Below, piece after piece: positions 24,409 to 33,399 of a stretch of DNA of 64,000 nt (positions within the stretch are counted from its first letter, which is position 1; each line of letters begins with the position of its first letter). Below the pieces are notes generated by a model, which made no database searches, was not told the origin of the DNA, and saw nothing but the letters and a program-made list of their open reading frames with translations. The stretch spans positions 1 to 64,000 of the forward strand of contig NZ_FONQ01000012.1 in the NCBI RefSeq assembly GCF_900112975.1, in the 5' to 3' direction. The position numbers and the translations under genes are program-made. Source of the stretch: Flavobacterium xueshanense. GTDB taxonomy: Bacteria; Bacteroidota; Bacteroidia; Flavobacteriales; Flavobacteriaceae.

Positions 24409-25845
24409 TTAGTTTTGTGATGGGAATATTTTTTTTATTACTTTTTGGAATGGAGCTAAAATAACATCCATATTTATTAATCCAATATCGTTTGTAGCTC
24501 TGTAAGTTAATAAAATAGCTAATGGTGTTAGTATAAATGAGGATAACCAAGCTCCCATAAATGGAGTCATTCCGTTTTCCTGAGCAATCCTTTTTCCAAA
24601 AGTATTTATAAAATGAAAGGTTATAAATATAAAAACAGCAAAAACTATTGGAAGTCCTAATCCTCCTTTTCTAATAATGGCTCCTAATGGCGCTCCTATA
24701 AAAAACATCAGAAAGCAAGCATATACAATTACAAATTTATCGTAAAAAGCCAATAAATGTCGATTTATATTTTTCTGCTTATTGAATAATTCGGTTTTAG
24801 AAGAATCAATGGAATAGCTAGTGCTGATTACATTACTGCTGGCAATTTTTAAAATATCCGATTTTTGTTGGTTCGTGTATAATGATAAAATATCATCTGG
24901 AAGTGGTTTACTTTTCTTGGCTGCTTGTACTGATTTTTTTTTCTCTGGAAATCCAATTCTTGCATTGCTGTTTTCAGTAAACGTAATAATATCCGTTTTC
25001 ATGTTTTTATTTAATGAGTCTAAAGTGTAATTTAGTTCATTAACGGTAAGCATGGTATTTGTGTTGGCAACAGATTCGTCATTTACATCCACTTTATTCA
25101 GTTCAGATAAATCTATATTTATGATTTGCTTTTTAAAGGAGCTTTTTGCAAAAGGCATCTTACTGCGATCTTCATATTTTTTTGGAACAATGTCTTCGTA
25201 ATAATACCCTTTGTTAAGCACTAATTGCAGAATACTGGATTCTTCACTACTAATTAATTCTCCATTTTTGGCTTTGATTACAGTTTTACTTCCATCACCA
25301 ATTTTAGATTTTTTGTGAATAGTTATTCCTGTCAGAATATTTCCTTCTGCGCCACTTTTTTTATTGACTTTAATATTATAAAATCCAACATCATTAAATT
25401 GTCCTTCGGCGATAGCTAATGCTGGTTTGACCTGTGCAATGTTTTTTCGAAAATTAATGAACTTGTATTCGGCATAAGGAATGACATTATTCGAAAAGAA
25501 AAAAGCCACGATACTTAGTAAAACGATGAATACAGTGAGACTTCTCATGGCTCGTTGAAGTGAAATTCCAGAAGATTTCATCGCTGCGAATTCATAATTT
25601 TCAGCCAAATTTCCAAAAGTCATTATCGAAGATAAAAGTATAGAAAGTGGTAATACCAAGGGTACAATTCTAGGCATAGAAAAGGCCAGGAATTTAATAA
25701 TCATTAATAGATCTAAATCTTTCCCGGCCAATTCGGATATGAATAACCAAACGGTTTGAAGTATAAATATGAAAAATAGGATTACAAATACTGTAGTAAA
25801 TGTAGTCAAAAAGGTTTTTAATAAGTATTTGTCAAGAATTTTCAC
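24409..25845 (-). CDS. LptF/LptG-family permease
   Basis: 478 residues. Three membrane segments lie in the first 130 residues ([47 protein letters not shown]), followed by a large soluble periplasmic part (about 130-365) and three more segments (about 375-465, with [19 protein letters not shown]). This is the YjgP/YjgQ plan. LptF and LptG form the inner-membrane channel of the LptB2FG transporter that lifts lipopolysaccharide toward the outer membrane. It cannot be told here which of the two this is. It lies nine bases upstream of ribB and eight bases after the lolA-like gene, in one operon. Confidence 0.9.
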   Translation of the reverse strand: MKILDKYLLKTFLTTFTTVFVILFFIFILQTVWLFISELAGKDLDLLMIIKFLAFSMPRIVPLVLPLSILLSSIMTFGNLAENYEFAAMKSSGISLQRAMRSLTVFIVLLSIVAFFFSNNVIPYAEYKFINFRKNIAQVKPALAIAEGQFNDVGFYNIKVNKKSGAEGNILTGITIHKKSKIGDGSKTVIKAKNGELISSEESSILQLVLNKGYYYEDIVPKKYEDRSKMPFAKSSFKKQIINIDLSELNKVDVNDESVANTNTMLTVNELNYTLDSLNKNMKTDIITFTENSNARIGFPEKKKSVQAAKKSKPLPDDILSLYTNQQKSDILKIASSNVISTSYSIDSSKTELFNKQKNINRHLLAFYDKFVIVYACFLMFFIGAPLGAIIRKGGLGLPIVFAVFIFITFHFINTFGKRIAQENGMTPFMGAWLSSFILTPLAILLTYRATNDIGLINMDVILAPFQKVIKKIFPSQN

Positions 25846-25853
25846 CTAGCGCA

Positions 25854-26498
25854 TTAATCTAATTTGTTGATGTAGTAATTTGGATACTTACTTCCCGCAA
25901 ATGTAAATTGATTTTTTGACAAAGGTTGGTTGGTTTTGAAAGAATTAACCGTTAATGTTGTTTTTGTGCCTTTTTTGCCCATTTCTATTAAATTGTAGAT
26001 GTGTTTCGTTTGAACATCAATTCCCAATAATACTTCTTTTCTTTGATCTTTAGCATTTAACGGAACCAATTTGATATATTGAATTTTTCTGCCTTTTACG
26101 TTTTGCAAAATATCCATGTTATACTTGTAGCCCGTATTGAAAAAAGTCAACATTTTTGATGGAGTTATGGCATTATCATCTTTTTCATTTACTGCTGAAA
26201 TGGTAATTTCTTCATCTTCTGGAACGATAGTGTATGTTTTTTTACCATCAAAAATTTTAGTAACTCCCATGAAATTTAAAACATATTGATTTCCTTTCAT
26301 CGTCACATTTCCTTTACTGTCCTGATTGATGTTTTCTTTGGCGTTATTCAAGGAGTATTTAAAATCAATAGCAATATTATTATAACTTTTAACTTTAGCA
26401 GTAACTTGATCTAAAAGGTCTTTTGCTTTTTTATCTTGTGCTTGAGCTGAAAAAGTAAGAATAAATATAGCCGTTAATAAAAGGAACTTTTTACTCAT
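25854..26498 (-). CDS. LolA-like periplasmic lipoprotein carrier
   Basis: 214 residues from MSKKFLLL; longer in-frame starts up to 26582 overlap ftsK and would bury the signal peptide. The N-terminus (KKFLLLTAIFILTFSAQA) is a Sec signal. The mature part follows the LolA pattern: an amphipathic start (KAKDLLDQVTAKVKSYNNIAIDFKYSL), then β-strands such as GNVTMKGNQYVLNF and KIFDGKKTYTIVPEDEEI. LolA takes lipoproteins from the inner-membrane Lol ABC complex to the outer membrane. It sits between ftsK and the Lpt permease gene, so the operon combines cell-envelope and division functions. A Lol ABC-type ATPase gene lies separately at 43211-43873. Confidence 0.85.
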   Translation of the reverse strand: MSKKFLLLTAIFILTFSAQAQDKKAKDLLDQVTAKVKSYNNIAIDFKYSLNNAKENINQDSKGNVTMKGNQYVLNFMGVTKIFDGKKTYTIVPEDEEITISAVNEKDDNAITPSKMLTFFNTGYKYNMDILQNVKGRKIQYIKLVPLNAKDQRKEVLLGIDVQTKHIYNLIEMGKKGTKTTLTVNSFKTNQPLSKNQFTFAGSKYPNYYINKLD

Positions 26499-26547
26499 AC
26501 TTTGTATATTAATTTTTTTAGAATCTTGAATTTTTGATTTCATAGTA

Positions 26548-28989
26548 TTATTTGTTTTTTTCATTGTTGAAAAATTGATCAAGAGAACTCATGTCCGGAA
26601 CGTTTACACTACGTGCTTTACTTCCTTCAAAAGGGCCTACAATTCCAGCAGCTTCGAGTTGATCGATTAGTCTTCCAGCTCTGTTGTAGCCTAATTTAAG
26701 TTTTCTTTGTAATAAGGAAGCTGATCCCTGCTGTGCATTCACAATAATTTCAGCAGCTTCTCTAAACAAAGTATCTCTATCGGAAATATCCATATCAAGA
26801 TTAATGCCACTTTCCTCCCCAACGAACTCAGGAAGTAAATAAGCAGTAGCATAAGCTTTTTGAGAACCTATAAAATCAGTAATTTTCTCTACTTCTGGAG
26901 TATCAATAAAGGCACATTGTACCCGCACTACATCATTTCCATTGGTGTAAAGCATATCACCACGACCTATCAATTGATCCGCTCCTTGAGTATCCAGAAT
27001 CGTACGGGAATCAATTTTTGAGGTAACTCTAAATGCTATTCTCGCAGGGAAATTGGCTTTTATTAAACCTGTAATTACATTCACAGATGGTCTTTGTGTT
27101 GCTATAATTAAGTGTATTCCAATGGCTCGTGCTAATTGTGCCAATCGTGCTATAGGAACTTCAACTTCTTTGCCTGCTGTCATAATCAAATCAGCAAACT
27201 CATCAACAACAAGAACAATGTAAGGTAAAAATCGGTGTCCATTTTCAGGATTCAGTTTTCGAGCCTTAAATTTATCGTTATATTCTTTGATGTTACGCAC
27301 CATCGCATCTTTCAACAAAGAATAACGGTTGTCCATTTCTACGCAAAGGGAATTTAATGTGTTAACTACTTTTGCATTATCCGTAATAATAGCGTCATCC
27401 ATATCTGGAAGTTTAGCTAAATAGTGTCTTTCAATTTTATTAAAAAGTGTAAGCTCTACTTTTTTAGGATCGACCAATACAAATTTGACTTCAGCAGGAT
27501 GCTTTTTGTACAATAGAGAAGTCAGAACGGCATTCAAACCAACAGATTTCCCTTGACCAGTAGCTCCTGCCATCAAAAGGTGAGGCATTTTGGCTAAATC
27601 CACTACAAAAGTTTCGTTCGAAATTGTTTTTCCAAGAGCGATTGGTAATTCCATTTCAGCTTCTTGAAATTTGGCAGAGCCAATAACACTTTTCATAGAA
27701 ACCATCGTTGGATTCTTGTTGGGAACCTCGATTCCTATCGTTCCTTTTCCAGGAATAGGAGCTATGATACGAATTCCTAATGCCGAAAGTGACAGTGCAA
27801 TATCATCTTCTAAACTCTTAATTTTTGAAATACGAATTCCTGCTTCCGGTACAATTTCATAAAGCGTAACCGATGGTCCAACGGTTGCTTTTATCTGTGC
27901 AATTTCTATTTTATAATTGCGAAGGGTATCTACAATTCTGTTTTTATTTTCTTCTAATTCTTCCTGATTGATGGTAATTCCTCCTGTAGAATATTCTTTT
28001 AATAAATCAATCGTAGGGAATTTATAATTGGATAAATCCAAAGTTGGGTCGAATAATCCAAAATCAGCTACTAATCGAGACGCTAAGTTTTCTTCGATAA
28101 TATCTTCTTCCGGAGCGGTTTCTATTATAAACGATTCCTCAACATTCGAAATAACTTCTGGAGTTGCTATTGGTGTTACTTCCATTGCAAGCGGTTTTGC
28201 AATAGGGTCTCTATTAATATCAGATGAATTACTAATAGTTGGTTTTAATGCCTCTTTGTTGATTTCGAATTGTGAACCATTTGTTTTTAAATGAATGTCA
28301 TCAATTTCTTCCTCTTCAACAACGGCAAATTCTTCCAAATTGTAACCGCTTTTTCCGTTATTCAGCGGATTGGTGATGGAAACTGCTTTCATTTCTTTTT
28401 TGGTAGTATCAAAAAACAACTGAATACTTTCCGGCGAAAGCTTGATTTTAAAAATGATATAAATAATGAGTCCAAAAAGCAAAATCAGTAATGTTCCTGT
28501 TTTTCCAATATAATCTTGCAAAAATAAATTCAATTCATATCCAATAGTTCCTCCTAATTCAGGCGCTGAAGTAGCGAAGAATCCAAATAAAACGGATACT
28601 ATAATGATTACAAATAAATCCCAAAACCAAATATTCTTAAGTTTTCCTAAAGAAATACCAAGAATCATATATATTCCGGAAAGGAAAAATAAACGTACGA
28701 ATATAAATGCGGCAATTCCAAAACCTTTATAAACAAGTAAATCAGCCAAAAAGGCGCCAAATTTTCCAAGCCAGTTCTGAACCGTTTCTGAACGATCCGT
28801 CAATTGTTGAACAGCACTTTGATCTTGTTGTCCATAAATGAATAAGGACACAAACGCAAACAATAAAGCAACGGAAAATAAAACCAATAAAGAACCAAAA
28901 ACAATTTTATGCTGTTTTGTTAGTTTTAATGGAGTTTTGACCGCTGATTTAGTATCGTTTTTTTTTATTAAAGGAGTTGTTTTTGCCAT
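26548..28989 (-). CDS. ftsK: DNA translocase FtsK
   Basis: 813 residues. Four or five membrane segments occur in the first 185 residues, then an acidic linker (about 190-320), then the motor. Walker A is GATGQGKSVG (about 475-484), Walker B IVLVVDEFADLIM (about 590-602). The winged-helix gamma domain at about 745-805 (REAAEIIVNAQQGSASLLQRK, then GYNRAGRLIDQLEAAGIVG) binds the oriented KOPS-type sequences. FtsK pumps chromosomal DNA through the closing septum and activates dimer resolution at dif. The linker is short compared with E. coli FtsK, as is usual for this phylum. The gene is 18 bases after dgkA. Confidence 0.95.
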   Translation of the reverse strand: MAKTTPLIKKNDTKSAVKTPLKLTKQHKIVFGSLLVLFSVALLFAFVSLFIYGQQDQSAVQQLTDRSETVQNWLGKFGAFLADLLVYKGFGIAAFIFVRLFFLSGIYMILGISLGKLKNIWFWDLFVIIIVSVLFGFFATSAPELGGTIGYELNLFLQDYIGKTGTLLILLFGLIIYIIFKIKLSPESIQLFFDTTKKEMKAVSITNPLNNGKSGYNLEEFAVVEEEEIDDIHLKTNGSQFEINKEALKPTISNSSDINRDPIAKPLAMEVTPIATPEVISNVEESFIIETAPEEDIIEENLASRLVADFGLFDPTLDLSNYKFPTIDLLKEYSTGGITINQEELEENKNRIVDTLRNYKIEIAQIKATVGPSVTLYEIVPEAGIRISKIKSLEDDIALSLSALGIRIIAPIPGKGTIGIEVPNKNPTMVSMKSVIGSAKFQEAEMELPIALGKTISNETFVVDLAKMPHLLMAGATGQGKSVGLNAVLTSLLYKKHPAEVKFVLVDPKKVELTLFNKIERHYLAKLPDMDDAIITDNAKVVNTLNSLCVEMDNRYSLLKDAMVRNIKEYNDKFKARKLNPENGHRFLPYIVLVVDEFADLIMTAGKEVEVPIARLAQLARAIGIHLIIATQRPSVNVITGLIKANFPARIAFRVTSKIDSRTILDTQGADQLIGRGDMLYTNGNDVVRVQCAFIDTPEVEKITDFIGSQKAYATAYLLPEFVGEESGINLDMDISDRDTLFREAAEIIVNAQQGSASLLQRKLKLGYNRAGRLIDQLEAAGIVGPFEGSKARSVNVPDMSSLDQFFNNEKNK

Positions 28990-29007
28990 TCTTATTTGTA
29001 ATAATAC

Positions 29008-29382
29008 CTAAAAAACTAAAGGTATATATATAATTAAACCGATTACTATTGCTGTCAAAGCAGCAAAAAATACCGCTCCCGCAGCAATATCTTTAATGAA
29101 GCCAATTCTTTCATGATAATTGGGATGAATAAAATCGGCTATTTTTTCAACGGCCGTATTTAAACCCTCAATACTCATCACCAAACCAATAGCTAAAGTC
29201 TGAAAAAGCCATTCTGTTTTAGAAATACCAAAATAAAACCCAGCAATGGTGACCAAAATTCCTAAGAGAAATTGAACCATCACGCTGTGTTCTGTCGTGA
29301 TAAGTTTTAAAGCTCCCTTTAGGGCATAAGAGACACTTTTTAATCTTCCGGAAAAAAAAGTATTGTCTTTTTGAAATTCCAT
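29008..29382 (-). CDS. dgkA: Diacylglycerol/undecaprenol kinase family protein
   Basis: 124 residues with three membrane segments and the DgkA signature: EHSVMVQF, then SIEGLNTAVEKIADF (Glu, Asn and Glu of the active site) and IKDIAAGAVFFAAL. DgkA-type integral membrane kinases phosphorylate diacylglycerol or undecaprenol, which recycles lipids used in envelope synthesis. The length is right for the family. It lies between tpx (ten bases upstream) and ftsK in one operon. Which lipid it uses cannot be told from the sequence. Confidence 0.88.
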   Translation of the reverse strand: MEFQKDNTFFSGRLKSVSYALKGALKLITTEHSVMVQFLLGILVTIAGFYFGISKTEWLFQTLAIGLVMSIEGLNTAVEKIADFIHPNYHERIGFIKDIAAGAVFFAALTAIVIGLIIYIPLVF

Positions 29383-29392
29383 TAAATTCGGA

Positions 29393-29890
29393 TTAAAGTA
29401 CCGCTAATGCAGCTTCGTAGTTTGGTTCATCGGCAATTTCAGCAACTTGTTCCGTATGTGTAATTATTCCGTTTTCATCAACAACAATAATAACTCTTGA
29501 GTGTAATCCGGCCAGAGGTCCGTCAGTCATTTCTAAACCATTTGCTTTACCAAAACTTCCTTCTGGAAAATCAGATAAGTTAACAACATTTTCAAGTCCT
29601 TCTGCACCACAAAAACGTTTTTGTGCAAATGGTAAATCTCTTGAAACACATAAAACAGTAGTATTTTCTAAAGTACTGGCGCTTTCGTTAAATTTTCTAA
29701 CAGATGCTGCACAAGTTCCGGTATCAATACTTGGAAAAATATTTAAAACTAGTTTTTTACCTGCAAAATCCTGCAATGAAGCGATAGAAAGGTCCGTTTT
29801 TACTAACTTAAAATCAGCGATTTTTGTGCCTATTTTTGGTAATTCACCTGAAGTATGAATTGGATTTCCTCCTAATGTTATTGATGCCAT
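29393..29890 (-). CDS. tpx: Thiol peroxidase Tpx
   Basis: 165 residues. The peroxidatic Cys60 lies in DTGTCAASVRKF and the resolving Cys94 in AQKRFCGAEG, the spacing of atypical 2-Cys Tpx peroxiredoxins. The start MASITLGGNPIHTSGELP and the end match full-length Tpx. It reduces hydrogen peroxide and alkyl hydroperoxides in the cytoplasm, using thioredoxin. It is the first gene of a run tpx-dgkA-ftsK-lolA-lptF/G-ribB with gaps of 8-50 bases. A peroxiredoxin-thioredoxin pair lies just upstream on the same strand. Confidence 0.95.
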   Translation of the reverse strand: MASITLGGNPIHTSGELPKIGTKIADFKLVKTDLSIASLQDFAGKKLVLNIFPSIDTGTCAASVRKFNESASTLENTTVLCVSRDLPFAQKRFCGAEGLENVVNLSDFPEGSFGKANGLEMTDGPLAGLHSRVIIVVDENGIITHTEQVAEIADEPNYEAALAVL

Positions 29891-30024
29891 AGTGTTTGTT
29901 TTTTAATGAGGTTCAAAAGTATGAAAATTATTTAAGAATTTGTCTTCAAATAGTGGTTTAAAGTTTACCATTTTACTCAAATTATTAACTGTAAAATTAT
30001 ATCGTCTTTTAGATTTATTGAATA

Positions 30025-30054
30025 AAAAAACACACTCGTTTTGGAGTGCGTTTT
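30025..30054 (-). terminator. Terminator after the DUF6952 gene
   Basis: CACACTC and GAGTGCG around a six-base loop (about 30030-30050), with an A run on the left that gives a T run in minus-strand reading. It separates the small gene at 30079-30336 from tpx. Confidence 0.65.
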
Positions 30055-30078
30055 AGTAGAATTAAATAAAAAATTCTT

Positions 30079-30336
30079 TTATTTATCGATAGAACCCAAA
30101 ACACGTTTCATGAAAATGTTTAAAGCTTCTTTTTTATCAGTTCCGTTTTTTACTAATTTGTTTACTTCTAATGCGCCGTACATATTAGAAATTAATTCCC
30201 CAATAACATCCAATTCTTCATCTTTCAATGACGGAATTTCAGTCATTGCTTCCAGAACCTCGATTGTTTCGATAATGTAATCTTCATCATTCTCTTCTAT
30301 AAACTGGGACAAATGTTTAATTACAGGTAGTTTCAT
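30079..30336 (-). CDS. Small conserved protein, DUF6952-like
   Basis: 85 residues, acidic, all-helical in appearance (IKHLSQFIEENDEDYIIETI, then LDVIGELISNMYGALEVNKLV). It resembles a small flavobacterial family that I remember as DUF6952, found next to peroxiredoxin and thioredoxin genes, as here. No catalytic or binding residues are apparent. Function is unknown; a link to peroxide or redox control is suggested only by the neighbours. Confidence 0.75.
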   Translation of the reverse strand: MKLPVIKHLSQFIEENDEDYIIETIEVLEAMTEIPSLKDEELDVIGELISNMYGALEVNKLVKNGTDKKEALNIFMKRVLGSIDK

Positions 30337-30477
30337 TTTTTTTTCGATTTTTCGATTGTAAGGTTTATTAGATTTTTAGATTGGTTGGGGCTCGAAATTG
30401 AATTTAAATATAAAAAAAATCTCTAGATTTTTAAAATCTAATCAAGTCTAAAAATCAAATCTACTTTAATGATCTAA

Positions 30478-30786
30478 TTAAACTATTTCGTTTACTAATT
30501 CAATTAGCACTTCTTGTTTATTAGTTTGAGTTTCGTTTACCAGTTTTCCATTTACAAAAGTGGCAAAAGTTGGCAAATTACTCACATTAGCTAATTTTCT
30601 TGATTCAGGAAAATTTTCAGCATCAACAAGTGCAAAAGTGATTGTTTCGTTTTCTAAAGCTAATTTTTTGAATTTTGGCTTCATAATTCGGCAATTTCCG
30701 CACCATGAGGCCGAGAATTGAACTACTACTTTTTCGTCTTTTTCAATTAAATCCTGTAACGTATCTTCGGTTAATTCGATTAACAT
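30478..30786 (-). CDS. Thioredoxin-family protein
   Basis: 102 residues with the active site WCGNC (Cys29 and Cys32) and the cis-Pro in NLPTFATF. There is no signal peptide, so it acts in the cytoplasm. The redox centre CGNC differs from the CGPC of standard thioredoxin, which should change its redox potential. It lies downstream of the peroxiredoxin gene at 30871-31509 and is its likely reductant. A perfect 24-bp inverted repeat lies between the two genes. Confidence 0.9.
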   Translation of the reverse strand: MLIELTEDTLQDLIEKDEKVVVQFSASWCGNCRIMKPKFKKLALENETITFALVDAENFPESRKLANVSNLPTFATFVNGKLVNETQTNKQEVLIELVNEIV

Positions 30787-30806
30787 ATTTTTAAATTTAA
30801 AAAATC

Positions 30807-30855
30807 AATTGCAATATCGAATTCAATTTTAAAAATTGAATTCGATATTGCAATT
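30807..30855. repeat. Perfect 24-bp inverted repeat with a one-base loop
   Basis: The arm at 30807-30830 (begins AATTGCAATATCGAATTC) is repeated exactly, inverted, at 30832-30855, with only base 30831 between. It lies in the 84-base gap between the peroxiredoxin and thioredoxin genes. The full stretch has almost no loop, and no clear T run follows, so a simple terminator is not the best reading. Confidence 0.8.
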
Positions 30856-30870
30856 AACATTGTTATTGAT

Positions 30871-31509
30871 TTAGTTTACACTTAAGTACTCAGCAGTACT
30901 TTTTCGGTCGGCGCTCATGGCTTCTTTTCCGGCTTCCCAGTTTGCAGGACAAACTTCTCCTTTTTCTTGAATGTGTGTGTAAGCATCAACCATACGTAAG
31001 TATTCATTTACATTACGACCCAATGGCATATCGTTTACACTTTCGTGGAAAATTTTTCCAGTTTCATCAATAAGGTAAGTTGCTCTGTACGTTACATTAG
31101 AACCTTGAATGATAATTGAATCAGTTTCTTCGCTGTAAGCTGTTTCTTCAATATCAAGAATTCCTAAAATGTTTGATAAGTTTCTGTTGGTATCCGCAAG
31201 AATTGGATAAGTAACACCTTCGATTCCACCGTTGTTTTTTGGAGTATTTAACCATGCAAAGTGTACTTCGTTAGTGTCACAAGATGCACCTATAACGATT
31301 GTATTTCTTTTTTCGAATTCTGGTAAAGCGGCTTGAAAAGCATGTAATTCAGTTGGGCACACGAATGTAAAATCTTTTGGGTACCAAAACAAAAGTACTT
31401 TTTTGTTATTATTTACAGCTTCTTCAAAAATGTTGATTTTTAAATTATCACCCATTTCAGAGATAGCGTCTACTGCAATACTTGGAAATTTTTTACCTAC
31501 TAATGACAT
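30871..31509 (-). CDS. 2-Cys peroxiredoxin (AhpC/Prx1 type)
   Basis: 212 residues. The peroxidatic Cys51 lies in FTFVCPTELHAFQ and the resolving Cys (about 188) in GEVCPANW, near the C-terminal end AMSADRKSTAEYLSVN. It reduces hydrogen peroxide and organic peroxides in the cytoplasm and is recycled by a thioredoxin-like partner, probably the one encoded next. The C-terminal extension resembles the helix that makes typical Prx enzymes sensitive to over-oxidation. It is the first gene of the peroxiredoxin-thioredoxin-DUF6952 group and has a recognisable promoter. Confidence 0.93.
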   Translation of the reverse strand: MSLVGKKFPSIAVDAISEMGDNLKINIFEEAVNNNKKVLLFWYPKDFTFVCPTELHAFQAALPEFEKRNTIVIGASCDTNEVHFAWLNTPKNNGGIEGVTYPILADTNRNLSNILGILDIEETAYSEETDSIIIQGSNVTYRATYLIDETGKIFHESVNDMPLGRNVNEYLRMVDAYTHIQEKGEVCPANWEAGKEAMSADRKSTAEYLSVN

Positions 31510-31542
31510 TTTTATTTACTTTTTAATTGTTTTTTGTTGGTG

Positions 31543-31573
31543 CAAATGTAGTCATACTAAAAGTAAATTGAAA
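31543..31573 (-). promoter_or_regulatory. Promoter of the peroxiredoxin gene
   Basis: Minus-strand reading gives TTTC (complement of 31570-31573), 19 bases, then TACATTTG (complement of 31543-31550), a good Bacteroidota -7 element with a one-mismatch -33 element. It lies 33 bases before the start codon. Confidence 0.6.
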
Positions 31574-31649
31574 TAGCTTTTGATTATAAATACTTATCTC
31601 AAAATAGGGTATTATTATACTAAAAATTTTTAAAGATTTTACCTATTAA

Positions 31650-33260
31650 TTATAAAAAGTTAACCTCCACAGGAAGACTTCCTTTGCATTTTGTGTTTTC
31701 CAAAAGTTGTTCGGCAGCGGTTTCCTGAAATTCTGTAAAATCCTGATACATTTGAATAATTCCTAAAGCATCTCTCAAATTTGGAATAATTTGCAGCGCA
31801 TAAGGATTCCCAAAAACATATAAAATACACTTTTTGACGGTAAACATGTTACCTAAAAATTGAAGTACGGAATCTTCAATATCAAAATTGTTTAAAGGTT
31901 TTGCCTTTGGAACAAATAAAGAAATGATTAGCGTGTCAAATTTATTTAGTTCTTTTTCTAATTTATTCAAAACGGATTCACCACCAGTTTCATAACTAAA
32001 TTCTGGTGAAGGCAAATCAGCTGCTAAACTTTTGAAAAATGTATTATCTGTGTTTTTATAAAAGCTTATTTTGGCAAGCGTGCTGCTTTTATTCGCATCA
32101 AAAACAGTTTTGGAATTGTTTCTGTCTTTAATTTTTGTAATGCAGTTTTGAGCAATTTTCAGATTTAATTTTGAAGTAGTTTTAAAATCAAAGTCAGTCG
32201 CTGAAAGGTTTGGCAAACTTAGTTTTCCATCCACAATTCCTGCTTTTTGTTTGCATTTCCAGATGCGTTGAAAACTGGCTTCAATTCTTTCAGGTTTTGC
32301 ATTTTTTAGGATTTCCTGGATGCCTTCCGGAACATTTTCGGCGAAGCACAACACATCGTTTCCGGCATTGAAAGCTTCCCATTCCAACTGTCCTTTTTTA
32401 TCGTACAATTTAGAAACGCTGTGCATATTTAACGCATCCGAAATCACTAGACCATCGTATCCTAATTGCTTTCGCAAAAGCGTTTCAATTACGGATTTTG
32501 ATAACGTGGCTGAAGTGTCTTTTCCATCGTTTAAAGCGGGAACTGCTAAGTGGCCAATCATAATCGAATCAACGTTATTCTCAATTCCTTTTATAAAAGG
32601 AACTAATTCATTGGCTAATAATTCTTCCAAAGTTTCTTTTAAAACGGGTAATCCTAAGTGCGAATCAATATTCGTATTTCCGTGTCCGGGAAAATGTTTA
32701 AAACAACCTAAAATCCCGACATCATTCATTCCTCTAATATATTCCAGCGAAAAATCAGCTACTTTTTCTTTGTTTTGACCAAAAGAACGGTACCCTATTA
32801 CAGGATTATTAGGATTATTATTGATGTCGGCCAAAGGCGCTAAATTGTAATGAATTCCAACAAATTTTAAGTCTAAGCCTATTTGTTTACCAACTTCGTA
32901 AACCAAATGTTTTTGATTGTCAGGCAAAGCGCCAAGGGTAATCGCATAAGGATATTGTGGTGTTTTTTCGACGCGCATGGCTAAACCCCATTCGGCATCG
33001 ATACTCATTAATAACGGAGTCGTAGCACAACTTTGATACCTTTTAATAAGTTCCTTTAAACGTTGAAAACTATCATCATTTAAAACTACTTTTTTCTTAG
33101 TTTCATAATTCGTCGCTGCACTGGCTCGGCTGTGAAAAAAAGTCAATCCGCCTATATTGTAATGCCTTATTAATTGTTCGGTAGCTTGAATGTTTTCTTC
33201 AGTATCATTAATGAAAACGGCAGGAAAGAAAAACTGTCCTATTTTTTGTTCTAATGTCAT
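31650..33260 (-). CDS. nagZ: Glycoside hydrolase family 3 β-N-acetylhexosaminidase (NagZ-like)
   Basis: 536 residues. The GH3 N-terminal domain has MSIDAEWGLAMR, KHFPGHGNTNIDSH (about 190-203, with the His-Asp dyad of the NagZ type) and the nucleophile Asp in VISDALNMHSV (about 273). A GH3 C-terminal domain follows (about 370-536). There is no signal peptide, so it should act in the cytoplasm. NagZ removes N-acetylglucosamine from muropeptides imported by AmpG. An AmpG-like gene lies 139 bases upstream, and murQ, which acts on the next intermediate, is at the end of this window. Related flavobacterial enzymes are often longer fusions with a β-lactamase domain; this one is not. Confidence 0.9.
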   Translation of the reverse strand: MTLEQKIGQFFFPAVFINDTEENIQATEQLIRHYNIGGLTFFHSRASAATNYETKKKVVLNDDSFQRLKELIKRYQSCATTPLLMSIDAEWGLAMRVEKTPQYPYAITLGALPDNQKHLVYEVGKQIGLDLKFVGIHYNLAPLADINNNPNNPVIGYRSFGQNKEKVADFSLEYIRGMNDVGILGCFKHFPGHGNTNIDSHLGLPVLKETLEELLANELVPFIKGIENNVDSIMIGHLAVPALNDGKDTSATLSKSVIETLLRKQLGYDGLVISDALNMHSVSKLYDKKGQLEWEAFNAGNDVLCFAENVPEGIQEILKNAKPERIEASFQRIWKCKQKAGIVDGKLSLPNLSATDFDFKTTSKLNLKIAQNCITKIKDRNNSKTVFDANKSSTLAKISFYKNTDNTFFKSLAADLPSPEFSYETGGESVLNKLEKELNKFDTLIISLFVPKAKPLNNFDIEDSVLQFLGNMFTVKKCILYVFGNPYALQIIPNLRDALGIIQMYQDFTEFQETAAEQLLENTKCKGSLPVEVNFL

Positions 33261-33399
33261 TAGTTAGAATTTTATACTTTTTTAGTACGCAGAAAAAATG
33301 GATTCTCTATTTCAAAAACGCAGGTAAAAACGGATTTTTAAAAACGGTTTTTATTGTTGACTTTACAAAGTAAATCCGTCTTATCCGTGTGCTATTAAA

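Noticed and set aside
23267..24550. Longer ribB start at 24550
   Set aside because: It would overlap the LptF/LptG gene by about 140 bases; [14 protein letters not shown] at 24400 is the usual N-terminus.
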